DNA from: Aspergillus flavus
Lineage: Eukaryota > Ascomycota > Eurotiomycetes > Eurotiales > Aspergillaceae
NCBI RefSeq assembly: GCF_009017415.1
Contig: NC_092408.1
Span: forward strand, 3,720,001-3,784,000
Direction of reading: 5' to 3'
DNA length: 64,000 bases
Shown: one piece after another, positions 11,329-21,869 of the stretch
Layout: each line of letters opens with the position of its first letter
How positions within the stretch are numbered: the stretch's first letter is position 1
The notes under the pieces: generated by a model
Databases searched by the model: none
What the model was told of the DNA's origin: nothing
What the model saw: the letters and a program-made list of their open reading frames with translations, nothing else
Translations under genes and position numbers: made by a program

Positions 11329-11648
11329 CGAGACCGTTGAAGATATCAAAAATTTCCACCACAAACGAGGTCCTCCCTGAGGTTTAAAGAGAAGAAGTTG
11401 AGTAGGACAAAGTGCACAGCTTGTCCGACCTCTTTGAAGGTGTCTGTTTCGTGTTGGTGCCGCCTTGGCGACGAATCCCTGCAGCTTCTCCTCATTTGCT
11501 GCAGTGAAATTGATTTGCTTGACACGGCCTGAACGCGACAGCTTTTGCTTTAGGTTCAATTACTACCCTCGGCTACTGCTACAGTAACTCCTTTCAATCT
11601 TCCCCCTCTTTTCCCCCTCTTCTCTTTCATTCGCTCAATCAAAAAAAA
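11329..11648. promoter_or_regulatory. shared divergent promoter of the ATP13-like gene and LSM3
   Basis: 320 bp separate the two head-to-head start codons. A pyrimidine-rich tract at about 11590-11635 followed by a run of A directly against the LSM3 ATG (11641-11649) looks like a fungal transcription start region for LSM3. No TATA box is evident, as is usual for housekeeping genes. Confidence 0.45.
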
Positions 11649-12200
11649 ATGGCCGACACGGAAGATGCGGGCACCACGTCCGTTTCCGAACCTTTGGATC
11701 TGGTGCGCCTCTCCCTCGATGAGATCGTTTTTGTCAAGCTTCGCGGCGATCGCGAGCTTAAGGGTCGTCTCCATGTAAGTCTCCTATTGTGCTTAATCTT
11801 ATTAAGGCTCGATCTTGAGGCTGATTAGCGTCCTCTGATAGGCATACGACAGCCATTGCAACTTGGTGATGGGAGATGTGGAGGAGACCATCTACGTGGT
11901 AGAGGAGGATGAGAACGAGGAAGAAATAATTCGAGTACGTCGCCATGCTTAGCTTTGATCCAATATTCTCCGATACTATCTGCGCCTTTGGCGATGGGAT
12001 AATTTCTTTCGAATATGGATTTCCTTCCGGACGATTATGGCTAATATATCGCTTGCTACAGACGATCAAAAGACAGGAGGAAATGCTCTTTGTGCGAGGT
12101 GCGTCGGAACAACTACCATCACATTTGATCCTAACTTAAGACAAGCCAATTAATACCGTTCTCAGGAGACTCCGTCGTTTTAATATCCCCGCAAGCCTGA
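11649..12200 (+). CDS. LSM3: U6 snRNA-associated Sm-like protein LSm3
   Basis: Four exons (11649-11774, 11842-11934, 12062-12098, 12166-12200) encode 96 residues, close to the 89-102 residues known for LSm3. LSm3 is a subunit of the LSm2-8 ring that binds the 3' end of U6 snRNA in the nucleus and of the LSm1-7 ring in cytoplasmic mRNA decay. The Sm fold is clear. Sm1 runs from [19 protein letters not shown] through [15 protein letters not shown], and Sm2 is [14 protein letters not shown]. The introns (67, 127 and 67 nt) are phase 0, 0 and 1, and all have GT...AG ends. The last two exons are only 37 and 35 nt, so simple frame scanning misses the gene. Confidence 0.93.
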
Positions 12201-12939
12201 TAAGATTCGATCGGATGGACAAAGTGGATGATGGACTTGTCGGAATGGAACCCCGAGCTCTCAGGAGACTATTGACTCTCCTACATACTGGAGCATAAGG
12301 AAGGGAACTATGAAGCCGGGCGATGGCCCCAGAGTGGTGGACTATAGTCTTATCCTGGTTCCTGGGTCTTTAGTGTGTCATCGACGAAGACTACTAGTAA
12401 GGCATGGCACTGGTTAAACAGACGTCATGTGCGAAGTGATTAGAGCCTAAACATCAGATGATGACTCCCTCATGGCATGCGACCTGAGTCACATCTTTTT
12501 AAAGCGACTCAATTTATTTATGTCATAAATAATTTACTATTTACATGTTGTGGTCCACGGTATTCGTCGTGCTTCTGTTCTGGGGCTATGACTCAGGCGG
12601 TGACTTCGCCCATTTATCGATAAAGCTTCCCCGAAATCCGCTCCACACGTCTCAGTTCAGCCTCATACCACGTCAATCTCTTTAGCTATTTAGCCCCTCA
12701 AACGCTCTTAATTCTTTCCCTGAGTTCTTTGTTACGCTCTGTATCAGCTAACGCGGTCATCCACCGTCACTTCCACCCAACCTCTTTGTCCACCATCGTG
12801 AAATTATGATAACACGAATACGTATCTGAATGCGCCAGAGGCGAACCGTCACCTATCCGACCATACAGCTCGTATAGTACCGTGTATTAATAGTCTCACT
12901 TCTACAACACTCTCATTGTCTATAACCAAATATTCAAGC
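12201..12939. other. intergenic region upstream of the GTPBP1-like gene
   Basis: No gene is seen. It should contain the LSM3 3' untranslated region (an A+T-rich patch at 12500-12545 may hold its poly(A) signal) and the promoter of the GTPase, with a pyrimidine-rich zone at 12640-12780. Confidence 0.45.
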
Positions 12940-14900
12940 ATGGCCCCGGCTGGACCGAAACTTACTCCGGAGGAGCGGCGAAGAGGCGAGATTGTACACC
13001 TCTCCTCCCTTGCCTCTGCCCCACCTACTGACTGTCAACGCATAGGCGCTCAGCGATTTCGCAGAATACGCTGAAAAGCAGCAATCGCATCGCTCTGTTG
13101 CTCCTAGCGACAGCGGCTACTCTACTGCCAGTGTATCCCGAGTTCATGAAGATCATGCAGAGCTGGAGATCCTTGACCAGCTAGGATTGTCGGACACTCC
13201 GAAACCAACCAGATTAAAAGATTTGTTGTTGAATACTGGTGATCAACAAGAGGACAGTCTGCAAATACTGGGAAGCATTATACAGACACGCATCGATGAA
13301 GGTCATGGTGAAGCGATATTTGACGTGGGTATTGAGGATGGTGGTGAGTCCATGGGCTTTGATCTGACCCAATGGGAAACGGCATTGCAGCGCGTACAGG
13401 AGGCGGCGGGAACGCTGCCGGCACACTGCCGTATACTTGTCACCTACAATGTGGGAGGCCCTGAGGAATCCCAGGTCAGAAATGATCGAATGAAGGGTTC
13501 CTGCGGCAAGCTCCTCATCCGGCAGCCAGCAGAAACCGTGGAGGAAATGGCTGAGCTCCGGATAGCGGTTGTGGGAAACGTGGACGCTGGTAAGAGTACC
13601 ATGCTCGGAGTTCTCGTAAAGGGAAACCTCGATGATGGTCGCGGTAAAGCTCGAGTCAACCTTTTCCGACATAAACATGAAATCGAGAGCGGCCGGACCA
13701 GCTCCGTCGGCATGGAGATTATGGGATTCGACAGTCGCGGAGAGATCGTAACCAGCGCTCAGGGCCGCAAACTGTCTTGGGAAGAGATAGGGAAACGGTC
13801 TGCCAAGGTCATCTCCTTCTCCGATTTAGCCGGTCACGAGCGATACTTGCGAACTACGGTCTTCGGCATGCTGAGCAGCAGCCCTAACTACTGCTTATTG
13901 ATGGTTGCGGCCAACAACGGTTTGATCGGTATGAGCAAAGAGCATCTGGGAATTGCTTTGGCCCTGAACGTTCCTGTGATGATCATTGTTACCAAGATTG
14001 ATATCTGCCCCCCACAAATTCTCCAGGAGACCTTGTCTCAACTAAATAAAATCCTCAAGTCTCCTGGCGCTCGCAAGATACCCATCTTTGTGAAAGACAT
14101 GGATCAGACCATCAACACGGCAACGCAGTTTGTCAGCCAGCGGATCTGCCCTATCTTCCAAGTGTCCAACGTGACCGGAGAAAATCTGGAACTGGTACGG
14201 ACTTTCTTGAACATCCTTCCCCATCGTGGCCACTACAATGCCGACGCGCCGTTTGAGTTGCTTATCAACGATACGTTCTCCGTGCCACATGTAGGTACAG
14301 TGGTATCGGGAGTGGCCAAGTCAGGGGTGATACACGCGGGTGATACGGTGCTTGTTGGCCCTGATTCACTTGGACAATTCACTACAACCACGATTAAGTC
14401 CATCGAACGGAAACGGATATCTGTCAATGCCTGCTTTGCAGGACAGTCTGGATCGTTCGCGTTGAAGCGTGTACGAAGGAAAGAGGTTCGAAAGGGTATG
14501 GTTGTTCTCAAGAAGTTGGACCAGCCTCCCAAGGTTTACCGGGAGTTCGTTGCGGAAGGTAGGACCACATGCTGTGTCACCTGTGTAGGGCTTACTCTGA
14601 CTGGATCTAGTTCTCATTCTCTCTCATGCTACTACTATCAAGCCCCGGTACCAAGCGATGTTGCATGTTGGGGCCGTGAGTCAAACGTGTTCTGTCATTG
14701 ACATTGACCGTCCCTTCATCAGAACGGGTGATCGTGCCCTGGTGGCTTTCCGTTTCGTGCAACGCCCAGAGTTTCTGGCGCCTGGAGACCGAGTACTTTT
14801 CCGTGAAGGAAAGACCAAGGGACTGGGTATTGTGAAAAGTGTTGGATACGATCCTAACAACCCTCTGAACCCAGAAGCTAAGGAGGCGAACACCAATTAA
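12940..14900 (+). CDS. GTPBP1/GTPBP2-like translational GTPase
   Basis: Three exons (12940-12993, 13046-14558, 14611-14900; both introns 52 nt) give 618 residues. It belongs to the EF-Tu-like GTPBP1 (GP-1) family, which in animals delivers aminoacyl-tRNA and acts in ribosome rescue and mRNA turnover; the fungal role is less known. G-domain motifs are intact: G1 GNVDAGKST (about residue 194), G3 DLAGHE (about 277) and G4 TKID (about 333). The beta-barrel domains II and III follow and end in LFREGKTKGLGIVKSV. The first 18 residues (MAPAGPKLTPEERRRGEI) join exon 2 at ALSDFAEYAEKQ in phase 0. Splicing at 14558 joins FVAE to VLILSHATTIKPRYQ, which restores domain III. Lengths and frames add up without any lesion. 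Confidence 0.9.
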
Positions 14901-15332
14901 GAGTTTGCATACACGGTTGGGCGAGCGATCTATAGGTTTTGTTTGATTGATGTACAGCGTTACCACCACAGCGTGGACAGTGCTTGCCTTGTTTTTTTTT
15001 TCTTTTTTTTTCTTTTTTTTTTTCTTCCTTTTCTTTCTCTTTTTCAATTGGGTCATTTTTGCAAGGGCTTACATGGACAATGGCTGGGATTTCACTCAAT
15101 ACGTCAATTGTACATTCATGGAGTTGCTGACTCAGGCGGTGTCATCATTGAGGGTTCCAACGGTTCATGGTTATATCATGTCTAGGTGATTTGTCCAATG
15201 ACTTCAATGGGAGCATGTGCATGCGTATTCATTTTACTTTTCTGTTTCTATTTTTTGTGTGAAACACAGGCCACTATTGGCTGCGAGGGTGGATTTGAGG
15301 CCTTGACTTTCAGGACAACCTCCCGTGGCGGG

Positions 15333-15340
15333 TGACGTCA
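15333..15340. promoter_or_regulatory. perfect CRE (ATF/CREB site) TGACGTCA
   Basis: The eight-base palindrome TGACGTCA lies 306 bp before the start codon of the disordered repeat protein. A second half-site TGACGT is at 15456-15461. In Aspergillus the bZIP factor AtfA binds CRE sites in stress and conidial genes; binding here is inference. Confidence 0.6.
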
Positions 15341-15483
15341 TCAGCCTACTCTAGCACGATGATGACATCGAACAGCTGATCTCCTTCACCATTGGAAACT
15401 TCTTGCGCTGATCGTCATCGAGCCGGATATCAGACTTCCTTTGTTTCACTGCCTCTGACGTACCGTGGGTGAAGGAAGAACTG

Positions 15484-15491
15484 ATATATAC
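15484..15491 (+). promoter_or_regulatory. TATA-like box of the repeat-protein gene
   Basis: GATATATA, about 155 bp upstream of the ATG at 15646, followed by a leader rich in C and T. Position and sequence fit a regulated fungal promoter. Confidence 0.5.
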
Positions 15492-15645
15492 CCCGTAGAA
15501 GACGCAGCCAAGTGATCAAGATCATCAAACTTTCTTATTACTACTTCACCAAGCAATTGACAAGCAATCTCTTCTAGTTCTTAGCTCTATTTAGCTCTAC
15601 TTCCCCATACTTCTTTAAACTCAATTCCATTTCCACATTACGATC

Positions 15646-17447
15646 ATGGAGCCCTTCGACAAAGCCTGGCACACAGCCGCCGATTCTCTCAGGAACGACT
15701 ACCGGTCCTCTGAGCAGCAATGGACCCAGCACGGCGAGGAACCAATCTCTGGAATTCAAGGCAGAGGAACTGCTACTGATCCTTACGATGCCGGAAACCG
15801 TTCTGGTGAGTATCACAATGGACCACACGTCCCCCTGTATCGTTATATCGCATATACATATCTAACTAACATACCACCAGAGCAACCCGGCGCTCCCCAG
15901 ACCAAAAAGAACACAGCTCTCGTGCCCGAGGCCCTCTCGTCAATTACTCCCGGCGACCGCTCCTCAAACCTTAAGTCCAGCACCAATAAGACAGCAAGTG
16001 GCCCAGCCGCTATGCAACCCGAGTTGAACCCCATCGGCGAAACCGCCGCAAAGTACGGTTCCCAGCCACACCGAGTCCCAGAACAGAGGAACCTGGGATC
16101 CAACCTTGACCACCACAGCCAGACCTCGGGTCTCAGTCACGGCCACCACGACAGGACCTCTGGACTTAACAAGGGTTCTTTGACGACGGGTGCTGAGGCT
16201 GCCGCTGCTGGTGTCGCTGGTGCCGGATCTGATTACAAGAGGTCCGCAGGTGGTCTCGGAGAGGCAACTTCTGCTCAGTCATCTGCTCTCCCAGATGACT
16301 CTCACACACCCGGTCTCAGACACACTGGTACCCTTGGAGGTGCCACTTCCGCTCAGACCTCAGCTCTCGGAGGAGACACTACTCACCCAACCGGTCTGAG
16401 ACACCCCTCAACCCAGAAATCCGGTCTGGAAAAGGGCGTCGAGGCATCTGGTCTTGGACACACCACATCTACCGGTCAGACCTCTCCTATGAAGTCGGCT
16501 CTGGAGAAAGACGCCCAGGCAACCGGTCTCAGACAGCCAGCCTCTACCACCCACAAGCCTGTTTTCGAGAAAGACACCACCCACACCCCCTCCTCAGGCA
16601 TCGAGGGATCCCGAAACCTGGGCTCCACGACCAGTTACGGAGGAAGCGAGACTCAGATCCCCGACCGGTCCTCCCAGCCTATTGGCACCCACACCTCTAC
16701 CTCCGGTCTAGAAAGATCCCAAAACCCGTACGGAGGAAGTGAGACTCAGGTTCCCAACCGGTCCTCTCAACCCATTGGCACTCACACTTCTACCACCGGG
16801 ATAGAGGGATCCGGAAACCTGGGCTCTACTACTAGCCACGGAAGCCAGTCTCAGATCCCCGATCGCTCTTCTCAGTCTATCGGCACTGGCACCAAGGCTA
16901 GACACCCAAGATCCAGCATTGCAGAGGAAGCAACCAGTACCGAAGCCAGACATCCCAGCTCCGGCATCGCCGATTCCACGCCCCAGGAATCTAAGTCTAC
17001 CACCGAGCAACGAACCCCAAGCACCACTGCAGCTGAGGGCCAAAGCAGCACCCAGAAGGAATCCACATCTAAGCCATCCAAGAAGGATGATGCCCCCGAG
17101 AATGTCGGTTTCCCGCCCAAGACTGACCATGTGAGCAAGGAGGCTCTTCGCGGTCCCTCTGTCGCTGAGCCCAGAGAGCACTGGAAGCAGGATGAAAAGG
17201 TTGCTAAGGCCGAGGATAATGATAAGCCTGGTAAGTTATATCTTTAACCCTCTCTCTTCCACAAGGATCCCGGGAAATGGATGAGGCTAACTGTTGAGGT
17301 GTAGCTGCAGCAGCTGGTGAGCCTGGCGCTAGCAACAAGGCGGATTCTTCTGAGAAGAAGCATACTAAGGATAGTTCCCATTCGGGAGGCACTTTGTCTC
17401 ATATCAAGGAGAAGGTGGAGAAGGTTATTCACCCTCATAAGTCCTAA
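15646..17447 (+). CDS. disordered, tandem-repeat, LEA-like stress protein of unknown function
   Basis: Three exons (15646-15805, 15881-17230, 17305-17447; introns 75 and 74 nt) give 550 residues. The first intron keeps the frame open but has a clear donor GTGAGT, branch CTAAC and acceptor CCACCAG. I do not recognise a named family. The N-terminal EEPISGIQGRGTATDPYDAGN followed by EQPGAPQ recurs in fungal hypothetical proteins. The rest is hydrophilic and rich in Ser, Thr, Gly, Gln and His, with no membrane segment or signal peptide. Degenerate repeats built on TSAL/TGLRH/SGLEKG motifs occupy residues about 180-310. Three copies of a unit with SETQIPDRSSQPIGT follow (DNA 16639-16890). The C-terminus is a charged, Lys/His-rich helix (SHIKEKVEKVIHPHKS). 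This suggests a cytosolic protectant of the LEA or hydrophilin type; that is inference, supported by the CRE in its promoter. Confidence 0.85.
16639..16890 (+). repeat. three-copy coding tandem repeat
   Basis: Copies start near 16639, 16732 and 16837; spacing is 93 and about 105 nt, always a multiple of three. Each encodes the core SETQ-I/V-P-D/N-RSSQPIGT followed by a Thr/Ser-rich spacer. Copies 1 and 2 are closest; copy 3 has drifted (SQSQIPDRSSQSIGT). Confidence 0.8.
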
Positions 17448-17721
17448 GATCAAAAATTGGCCTGCAGATTGTGATGTGTGACGATTAAAACTTGATGACC
17501 TGTTTGTGTACTGTTAGTTCTCGCGGATTAGTTTAGTGTATAGTCTGTACAATAATGGAAGATACCTTTTACTTGAAGTCAAGTTCTATTTAAATCCTAA
17601 CCAGTGCATTATATCTAGAGTGAGGGTATTATGCTAAACCAGGGTAAACACTGTATATCCGGCAGAAGTATCGCCGAAGTATTATCCTCCATACGTATAT
17701 GTCCGGGCAAGATGCTTAAAT

Positions 17722-20700
17722 CTACTCAAACAGCATCTTAATATCCTCGATCCTCTCCTTCTTATCCTCATTTCCATCTCCTCCAACTCTCAACCCTAGC
17801 GACCCAGCAATATTCATCTTCCGCTCCTGTACCCGTAACATCCTCGCCTCGATCGAATCCTTAACAACAAATCGCGTAACAGCCACATCCCTCAATTGAC
17901 CCATACGATGAACGCGATCAATAGCCTGGGCCTCGATGGCGAAACTCCACCACGGATCCATCATGAACACATTACTAGCAGCCGTGAGGTTAAGCCCCAC
18001 GCCACCGGCCCGAAGACTGATAAGAAGAACCCTGGGACTGGGGCTCGCTGATGCGTGGCCATTCCTAGTTGGTAGTGGTTTTCTGGTAAAGGGGCTATTG
18101 ATGTCGTCTTCTCGCTCTGCGTCTTCGATTTCTTCTTGGTCGAAGGTTTCTGTTTTGTTGAACTGGGCGAGCACTTCGGCTCGGGCTTTTTGGGCCATTG
18201 TTCCGTCGAGACGGACGTAGGTGATTCCCGCTTTATCCAGTTGGGGGGCGATTAGGTCGAGGAAGCTGGTGAATTGGGAGAAGACGACGGATTTGGTGTT
18301 TGAGGGCACGCGGTGGAGGTGGTTGATGAGGGAGTGGATTTTGGCGGATGTGTGGGCGGAAGGGGAGAGGGGGTTTATTCGGCGGAGGGAGATTCGGGGT
18401 GCGGGTTGAGTGCTGGATGGAGGCGTGCTGCTGTATAGATCGTTTTCTGTGGGCGTGGTGGTTGGGGATTGATGGCGGATGACTTCGAAGATATCTCTGC
18501 TGCTTATTGGGGCCCGGCATGAGAAACATCGGGGAGAGTCGCCCTTGTCTTGTTGGTGGCGTATATAGTCCTCTAGGCATTTTTTGCATGCGCTGTGCCA
18601 GCAGGTGGTTACTGCTGGGTCGATCATAGGTTCCTCCGAGCAGATGGGACATTCGCCGCTAGATTCGTTCTGAATCTGTTTTAATGCGTAGGTGGTGAAT
18701 TTGTTGGAAGATTCTTGGCCTTGGTTGGAGTCTGCTGATTCTGTTGTTGTTGTGAACCGGTCTATAAGCTCCTGTAGGTCCATGTCGTCCTTGAACCCGT
18801 TGCCATCGTTGGCTGCCGCCGCTGCATCTTCTTCGTCTGCTACGATGGTCTTGTTGCGGGTTAGAATTGGATGGCAGCATGTTTGGCGTAGACGGAGAAT
18901 CTGAGCGAAGATTGTCGTGAAGGACTTCAGCAAGGTACCTGCCTCGATGTTGTCGTTGAATGTACGTTTGGCTCGGGTATAGATATAATCATAAATCTCT
19001 CTTTCTTGCTCCGGGAGTTCGACCTCTTCGATTGTAATGGTCCGACGTGGCAATGGTACTAAAGGTTCCCCTTCTGGGGTTTTCATCGTCTTGGTGCGTC
19101 GGAGGACTAGAGGCTCAAGAACAGTTTGTACCACATTGAGAGCCCGTACGTAGTCCTTCGACTCGAAAGGCACAGTAATAAAGGTTTTCCAGAAGGAGAA
19201 ATTATTCCATGGCTCAACCTTGAGAAACCGTACTAAGCTGAACAAATCCTCCAAGCGATTAACGATAGGTGTCCCCGTCAGGACCCATCGGTGAGTCGCT
19301 TTAAGCTCGTAACAAGCTCTTGCCGTCTTCGACAGTCTATTCTTGATAAGGTGTGCTTCATCAAGAATGACACGGAAGAATTCTACCGAGAACAGACCAC
19401 CTGGGGCAGCAGCTGAAAATGTTGCTGACGACAACATCTGTCGATATTCTGAAAGGATAACTCCGTAACTCGTGACTATTACATTGGGAGCAGTAGGGTT
19501 ACCTGCTGCGCACAACTCTCTGAGGTTCACATACTTCTCATTACCGTAGTACATTAGGACCTTCATGGAACCTGGTTCAGAGGCCTTAAGGGATTCACTC
19601 TCCCACTGCGAAAGAAGAGAAGTGGGAGCAACAACAAGAGTAGTGTAAGGAGCAGGCACCACGCCAGAGGATGAGGAAGGTAGCCTTGCTAGACCGGAAA
19701 CAGAGCTTGGGCCATCTGCTGCTTGGCCGGGAGGTACGTTTCTATGCGAGTGAACAAGACTAAGCATCTCGATAGTTTTACCCAAGCCCATTTCATCAGC
19801 CAAGATGCCTCCAAGACAGTGCTGTTCTTGTGCGGGGAAGTCGAGACTAAGCTCTCCGGAATACGGGTTGACGTAGAAGTGATCAAGGCCCTCAATAGTC
19901 GGAAGGTTGTTATCCTCAACATCTTTAGCTGGCCACGCATACTCTTCCCACAGCGGGTTCATTGATGGACCTCTAGCGGACTTGTTATCTTTCTCCTTGG
20001 CTAACATCCAGTGGAGGGCTTGCTTCTGATACTTTCGGAGGCTCAACGAGAATGTCGGCGGAGGGTCTGCCTCCGGCATACTGAAGTCGAAAGTCTGGGC
20101 CTTCTTGTATAGAGTATCAAGTTGACCTTCCTCTAGTTCCGGGGACTCTTCATCTTCAGATGAGTCGTTATTGGATTTGTTTTCCTTTTTATTTTTATCG
20201 TACTGTTCCGCTATCTCCACTGCACGCAGCAAGCCTTCCTTCTTATGTTTCAGCGTCATGTCGTTTGCTGAGGTCGGTTGCAGACCGATTTCATCGAAGA
20301 GCTTCACCAGAGCGACCTGGCGAAGTCGTAACCGCTTCTCTTCGGTACTTTCTTTCTCTTCGAAGATGTTTGTCGATCGATTATCATCGATTGAGCTATC
20401 GAGCATGCCGGATTGAAACGCCTCTATACGTAAGTAACACCACAGTTGCAGGTATATAGTGTCGTTCACGCGGACTCTGTCCGGTGCGAACACACACACT
20501 CCCTCGAGCTTACAGACTTTTTGGTCAAGCAAAGTGGACACCCATGCCGCGGTCTCCTGAGGAAGTCTTCCAATTTCCTGGCCAGCCTGATTGGTGAAGC
20601 GGGTTAGAACGTCACCTCTGTTATTTGTGAAAACCCTCCCTCCACGGCCACGCTTCGAAACCGGTTGCGACCTTGCACGCTCAATATTAACACGATCTCC

Positions 20701-21465
20701 ATGTTTGATGAACCCCACTCCACTCCGAGTCGCCCAGGCACCTACGCCGAAGGCACCGACGTATCTGATCGAGGGTTGGGAGGTATTTCGGGGTGCAATG
20801 TCAGCCGGCGCACCACTCCCCTTCCTTGCTGGCCCATTCCCAAACATAGATGTCTGATTAACAGGCGTAGACCGTGTGGACAGCGTTGGTTGGGATATCA
20901 GCGTGGTTTGGTTCCTTGCGCTACCAGAGGGTGACTTCCATGAACCATCGAAATAAACGTTAATCGCCCTCTCTAGATCACCGCCAGCTACACTCCGAAT
21001 CTTGCGTATCGTGTCTGATGAGAGACGCTCCCCGATGATACTAATAAAGACCTCCGTGTCAAATCCATCTGTGTCCTCTTGTGCTGGTACGTTTTCTGTT
21101 GTCACTCGCTCCTCCTGAATTCCTGGTAGTGCACCATTTTGTATCGTTGAAGTTGGCCCTTGCCCTATAGTATCTCCGGAGATTTCCCCTTCTCGTTCTT
21201 GTGGCGATGTATAGCTCGTGGTCTGCTGATCATCGTCTCGTATATACCCATTTCCCTCTCCGTTTACCGAAATTGCTGCATCCCCAAGCTGTACACCATG
21301 GGATTGAATGACCGGTGGTTCATCATCGTGAGTGGAACGAGGAGTAGACGCGTCGAGGGATGCAGCTGTAGAGTCAATGGGAGAAGGCTTGGTGTCCTCC
21401 TCTTCATCGACGAAAAAACGTCTCCTTTTCAAGGGACGGTCGTTAATATCCCCCGATTCCATCAT
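17722..21465 (-). CDS. RAD5: RAD5-like SNF2 helicase / RING ubiquitin ligase
   Basis: One uninterrupted frame of 1247 residues. Rad5 polyubiquitinates PCNA with Ubc13-Mms2 and remodels stalled replication forks in the nucleus. Order of parts: a disordered N-terminus with a basic patch (RPLKRRR); a UBA-like segment at about 140-175; a HIRAN domain at about 230-345 (begins IRYVGAFGVGAWATRSG); and a SNF2 helicase with Walker A DEMGLGKT (about 560), ILDEAHLIKN (about 700) and WVLTGTP. The RING finger inserted between the helicase lobes reads CPICSEE...CWHSACKKCLEDYI (about 940-985), followed by the C-terminal lobe with SLRAGGVGLNLTAAS and DRVHRMGQ. HIRAN plus an inserted RING separates RAD5 from other SNF2 proteins such as RAD16. 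It faces the NDUFAF6-like gene across 404 bp. Confidence 0.95.
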   Translation of the reverse strand: MMESGDINDRPLKRRRFFVDEEEDTKPSPIDSTAASLDASTPRSTHDDEPPVIQSHGVQLGDAAISVNGEGNGYIRDDDQQTTSYTSPQEREGEISGDTIGQGPTSTIQNGALPGIQEERVTTENVPAQEDTDGFDTEVFISIIGERLSSDTIRKIRSVAGGDLERAINVYFDGSWKSPSGSARNQTTLISQPTLSTRSTPVNQTSMFGNGPARKGSGAPADIAPRNTSQPSIRYVGAFGVGAWATRSGVGFIKHGDRVNIERARSQPVSKRGRGGRVFTNNRGDVLTRFTNQAGQEIGRLPQETAAWVSTLLDQKVCKLEGVCVFAPDRVRVNDTIYLQLWCYLRIEAFQSGMLDSSIDDNRSTNIFEEKESTEEKRLRLRQVALVKLFDEIGLQPTSANDMTLKHKKEGLLRAVEIAEQYDKNKKENKSNNDSSEDEESPELEEGQLDTLYKKAQTFDFSMPEADPPPTFSLSLRKYQKQALHWMLAKEKDNKSARGPSMNPLWEEYAWPAKDVEDNNLPTIEGLDHFYVNPYSGELSLDFPAQEQHCLGGILADEMGLGKTIEMLSLVHSHRNVPPGQAADGPSSVSGLARLPSSSSGVVPAPYTTLVVAPTSLLSQWESESLKASEPGSMKVLMYYGNEKYVNLRELCAAGNPTAPNVIVTSYGVILSEYRQMLSSATFSAAAPGGLFSVEFFRVILDEAHLIKNRLSKTARACYELKATHRWVLTGTPIVNRLEDLFSLVRFLKVEPWNNFSFWKTFITVPFESKDYVRALNVVQTVLEPLVLRRTKTMKTPEGEPLVPLPRRTITIEEVELPEQEREIYDYIYTRAKRTFNDNIEAGTLLKSFTTIFAQILRLRQTCCHPILTRNKTIVADEEDAAAAANDGNGFKDDMDLQELIDRFTTTTESADSNQGQESSNKFTTYALKQIQNESSGECPICSEEPMIDPAVTTCWHSACKKCLEDYIRHQQDKGDSPRCFSCRAPISSRDIFEVIRHQSPTTTPTENDLYSSTPPSSTQPAPRISLRRINPLSPSAHTSAKIHSLINHLHRVPSNTKSVVFSQFTSFLDLIAPQLDKAGITYVRLDGTMAQKARAEVLAQFNKTETFDQEEIEDAEREDDINSPFTRKPLPTRNGHASASPSPRVLLISLRAGGVGLNLTAASNVFMMDPWWSFAIEAQAIDRVHRMGQLRDVAVTRFVVKDSIEARMLRVQERKMNIAGSLGLRVGGDGNEDKKERIEDIKMLFE

Positions 21466-21869
21466 GTAGCGACCGCCGCTCTAGTAGGTGAGAGAAAAAA
21501 TTCCTGTCAGGGGTTTCAGGGCGCGCAAATCCTTTGATGCTCGCATAGTTAATAATCTGGATGAATGATTGGCGCGGAGGACGCGCCGGAGATACGCGAA
21601 CTCACGGGCCGACGTCATTTTTTGCTGGTCCCAAAAGGGCAAAATTGTCAATCCCTCAGCATATCTTCTATCTCGGGTTAGGGAAATGTATGTGCTATTA
21701 CCTCTTATCCTTCTATTGTCATTTTAGCTAATTGTTTGACGCAGCTCCACCTTGAATCAGGTACGGCGTACCCGCAATGCTATTTCATCCTCTCTCCGGG
21801 GTTTTCTAGTTCGACCGCAAAATAGCCACCGCCACTACAAAAGAGACCCTTCAACTTCCTCCCATCACC
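21466..21869. promoter_or_regulatory. divergent promoter of RAD5-like and NDUFAF6-like genes
   Basis: 404 bp between two head-to-head start codons. No TATA box or well-known site stands out; the left half is G+C-rich with GCGCG clusters (21520-21600). Confidence 0.4.

Larger units (their letters stand above)
14901..15645. other. intergenic region with a T-tract and the repeat-protein promoter
   Basis: A pyrimidine tract of almost pure T lies at 14991-15050 and is probably in the 3' untranslated region or terminator of the GTPase gene. The right half is the promoter of the repeat protein and is annotated separately. No gene is seen. Confidence 0.6.

Noticed and set aside
14943..15189. Two frames encoding Phe-rich hydrophobic peptides
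   Set aside because: They are translations of the T-tract after the GTPase gene.
15843..17181. Antisense frames of 86-157 codons opposite the repeat protein
   Set aside because: Shadow frames produced by the biased composition of the repeats; no start context or family support.
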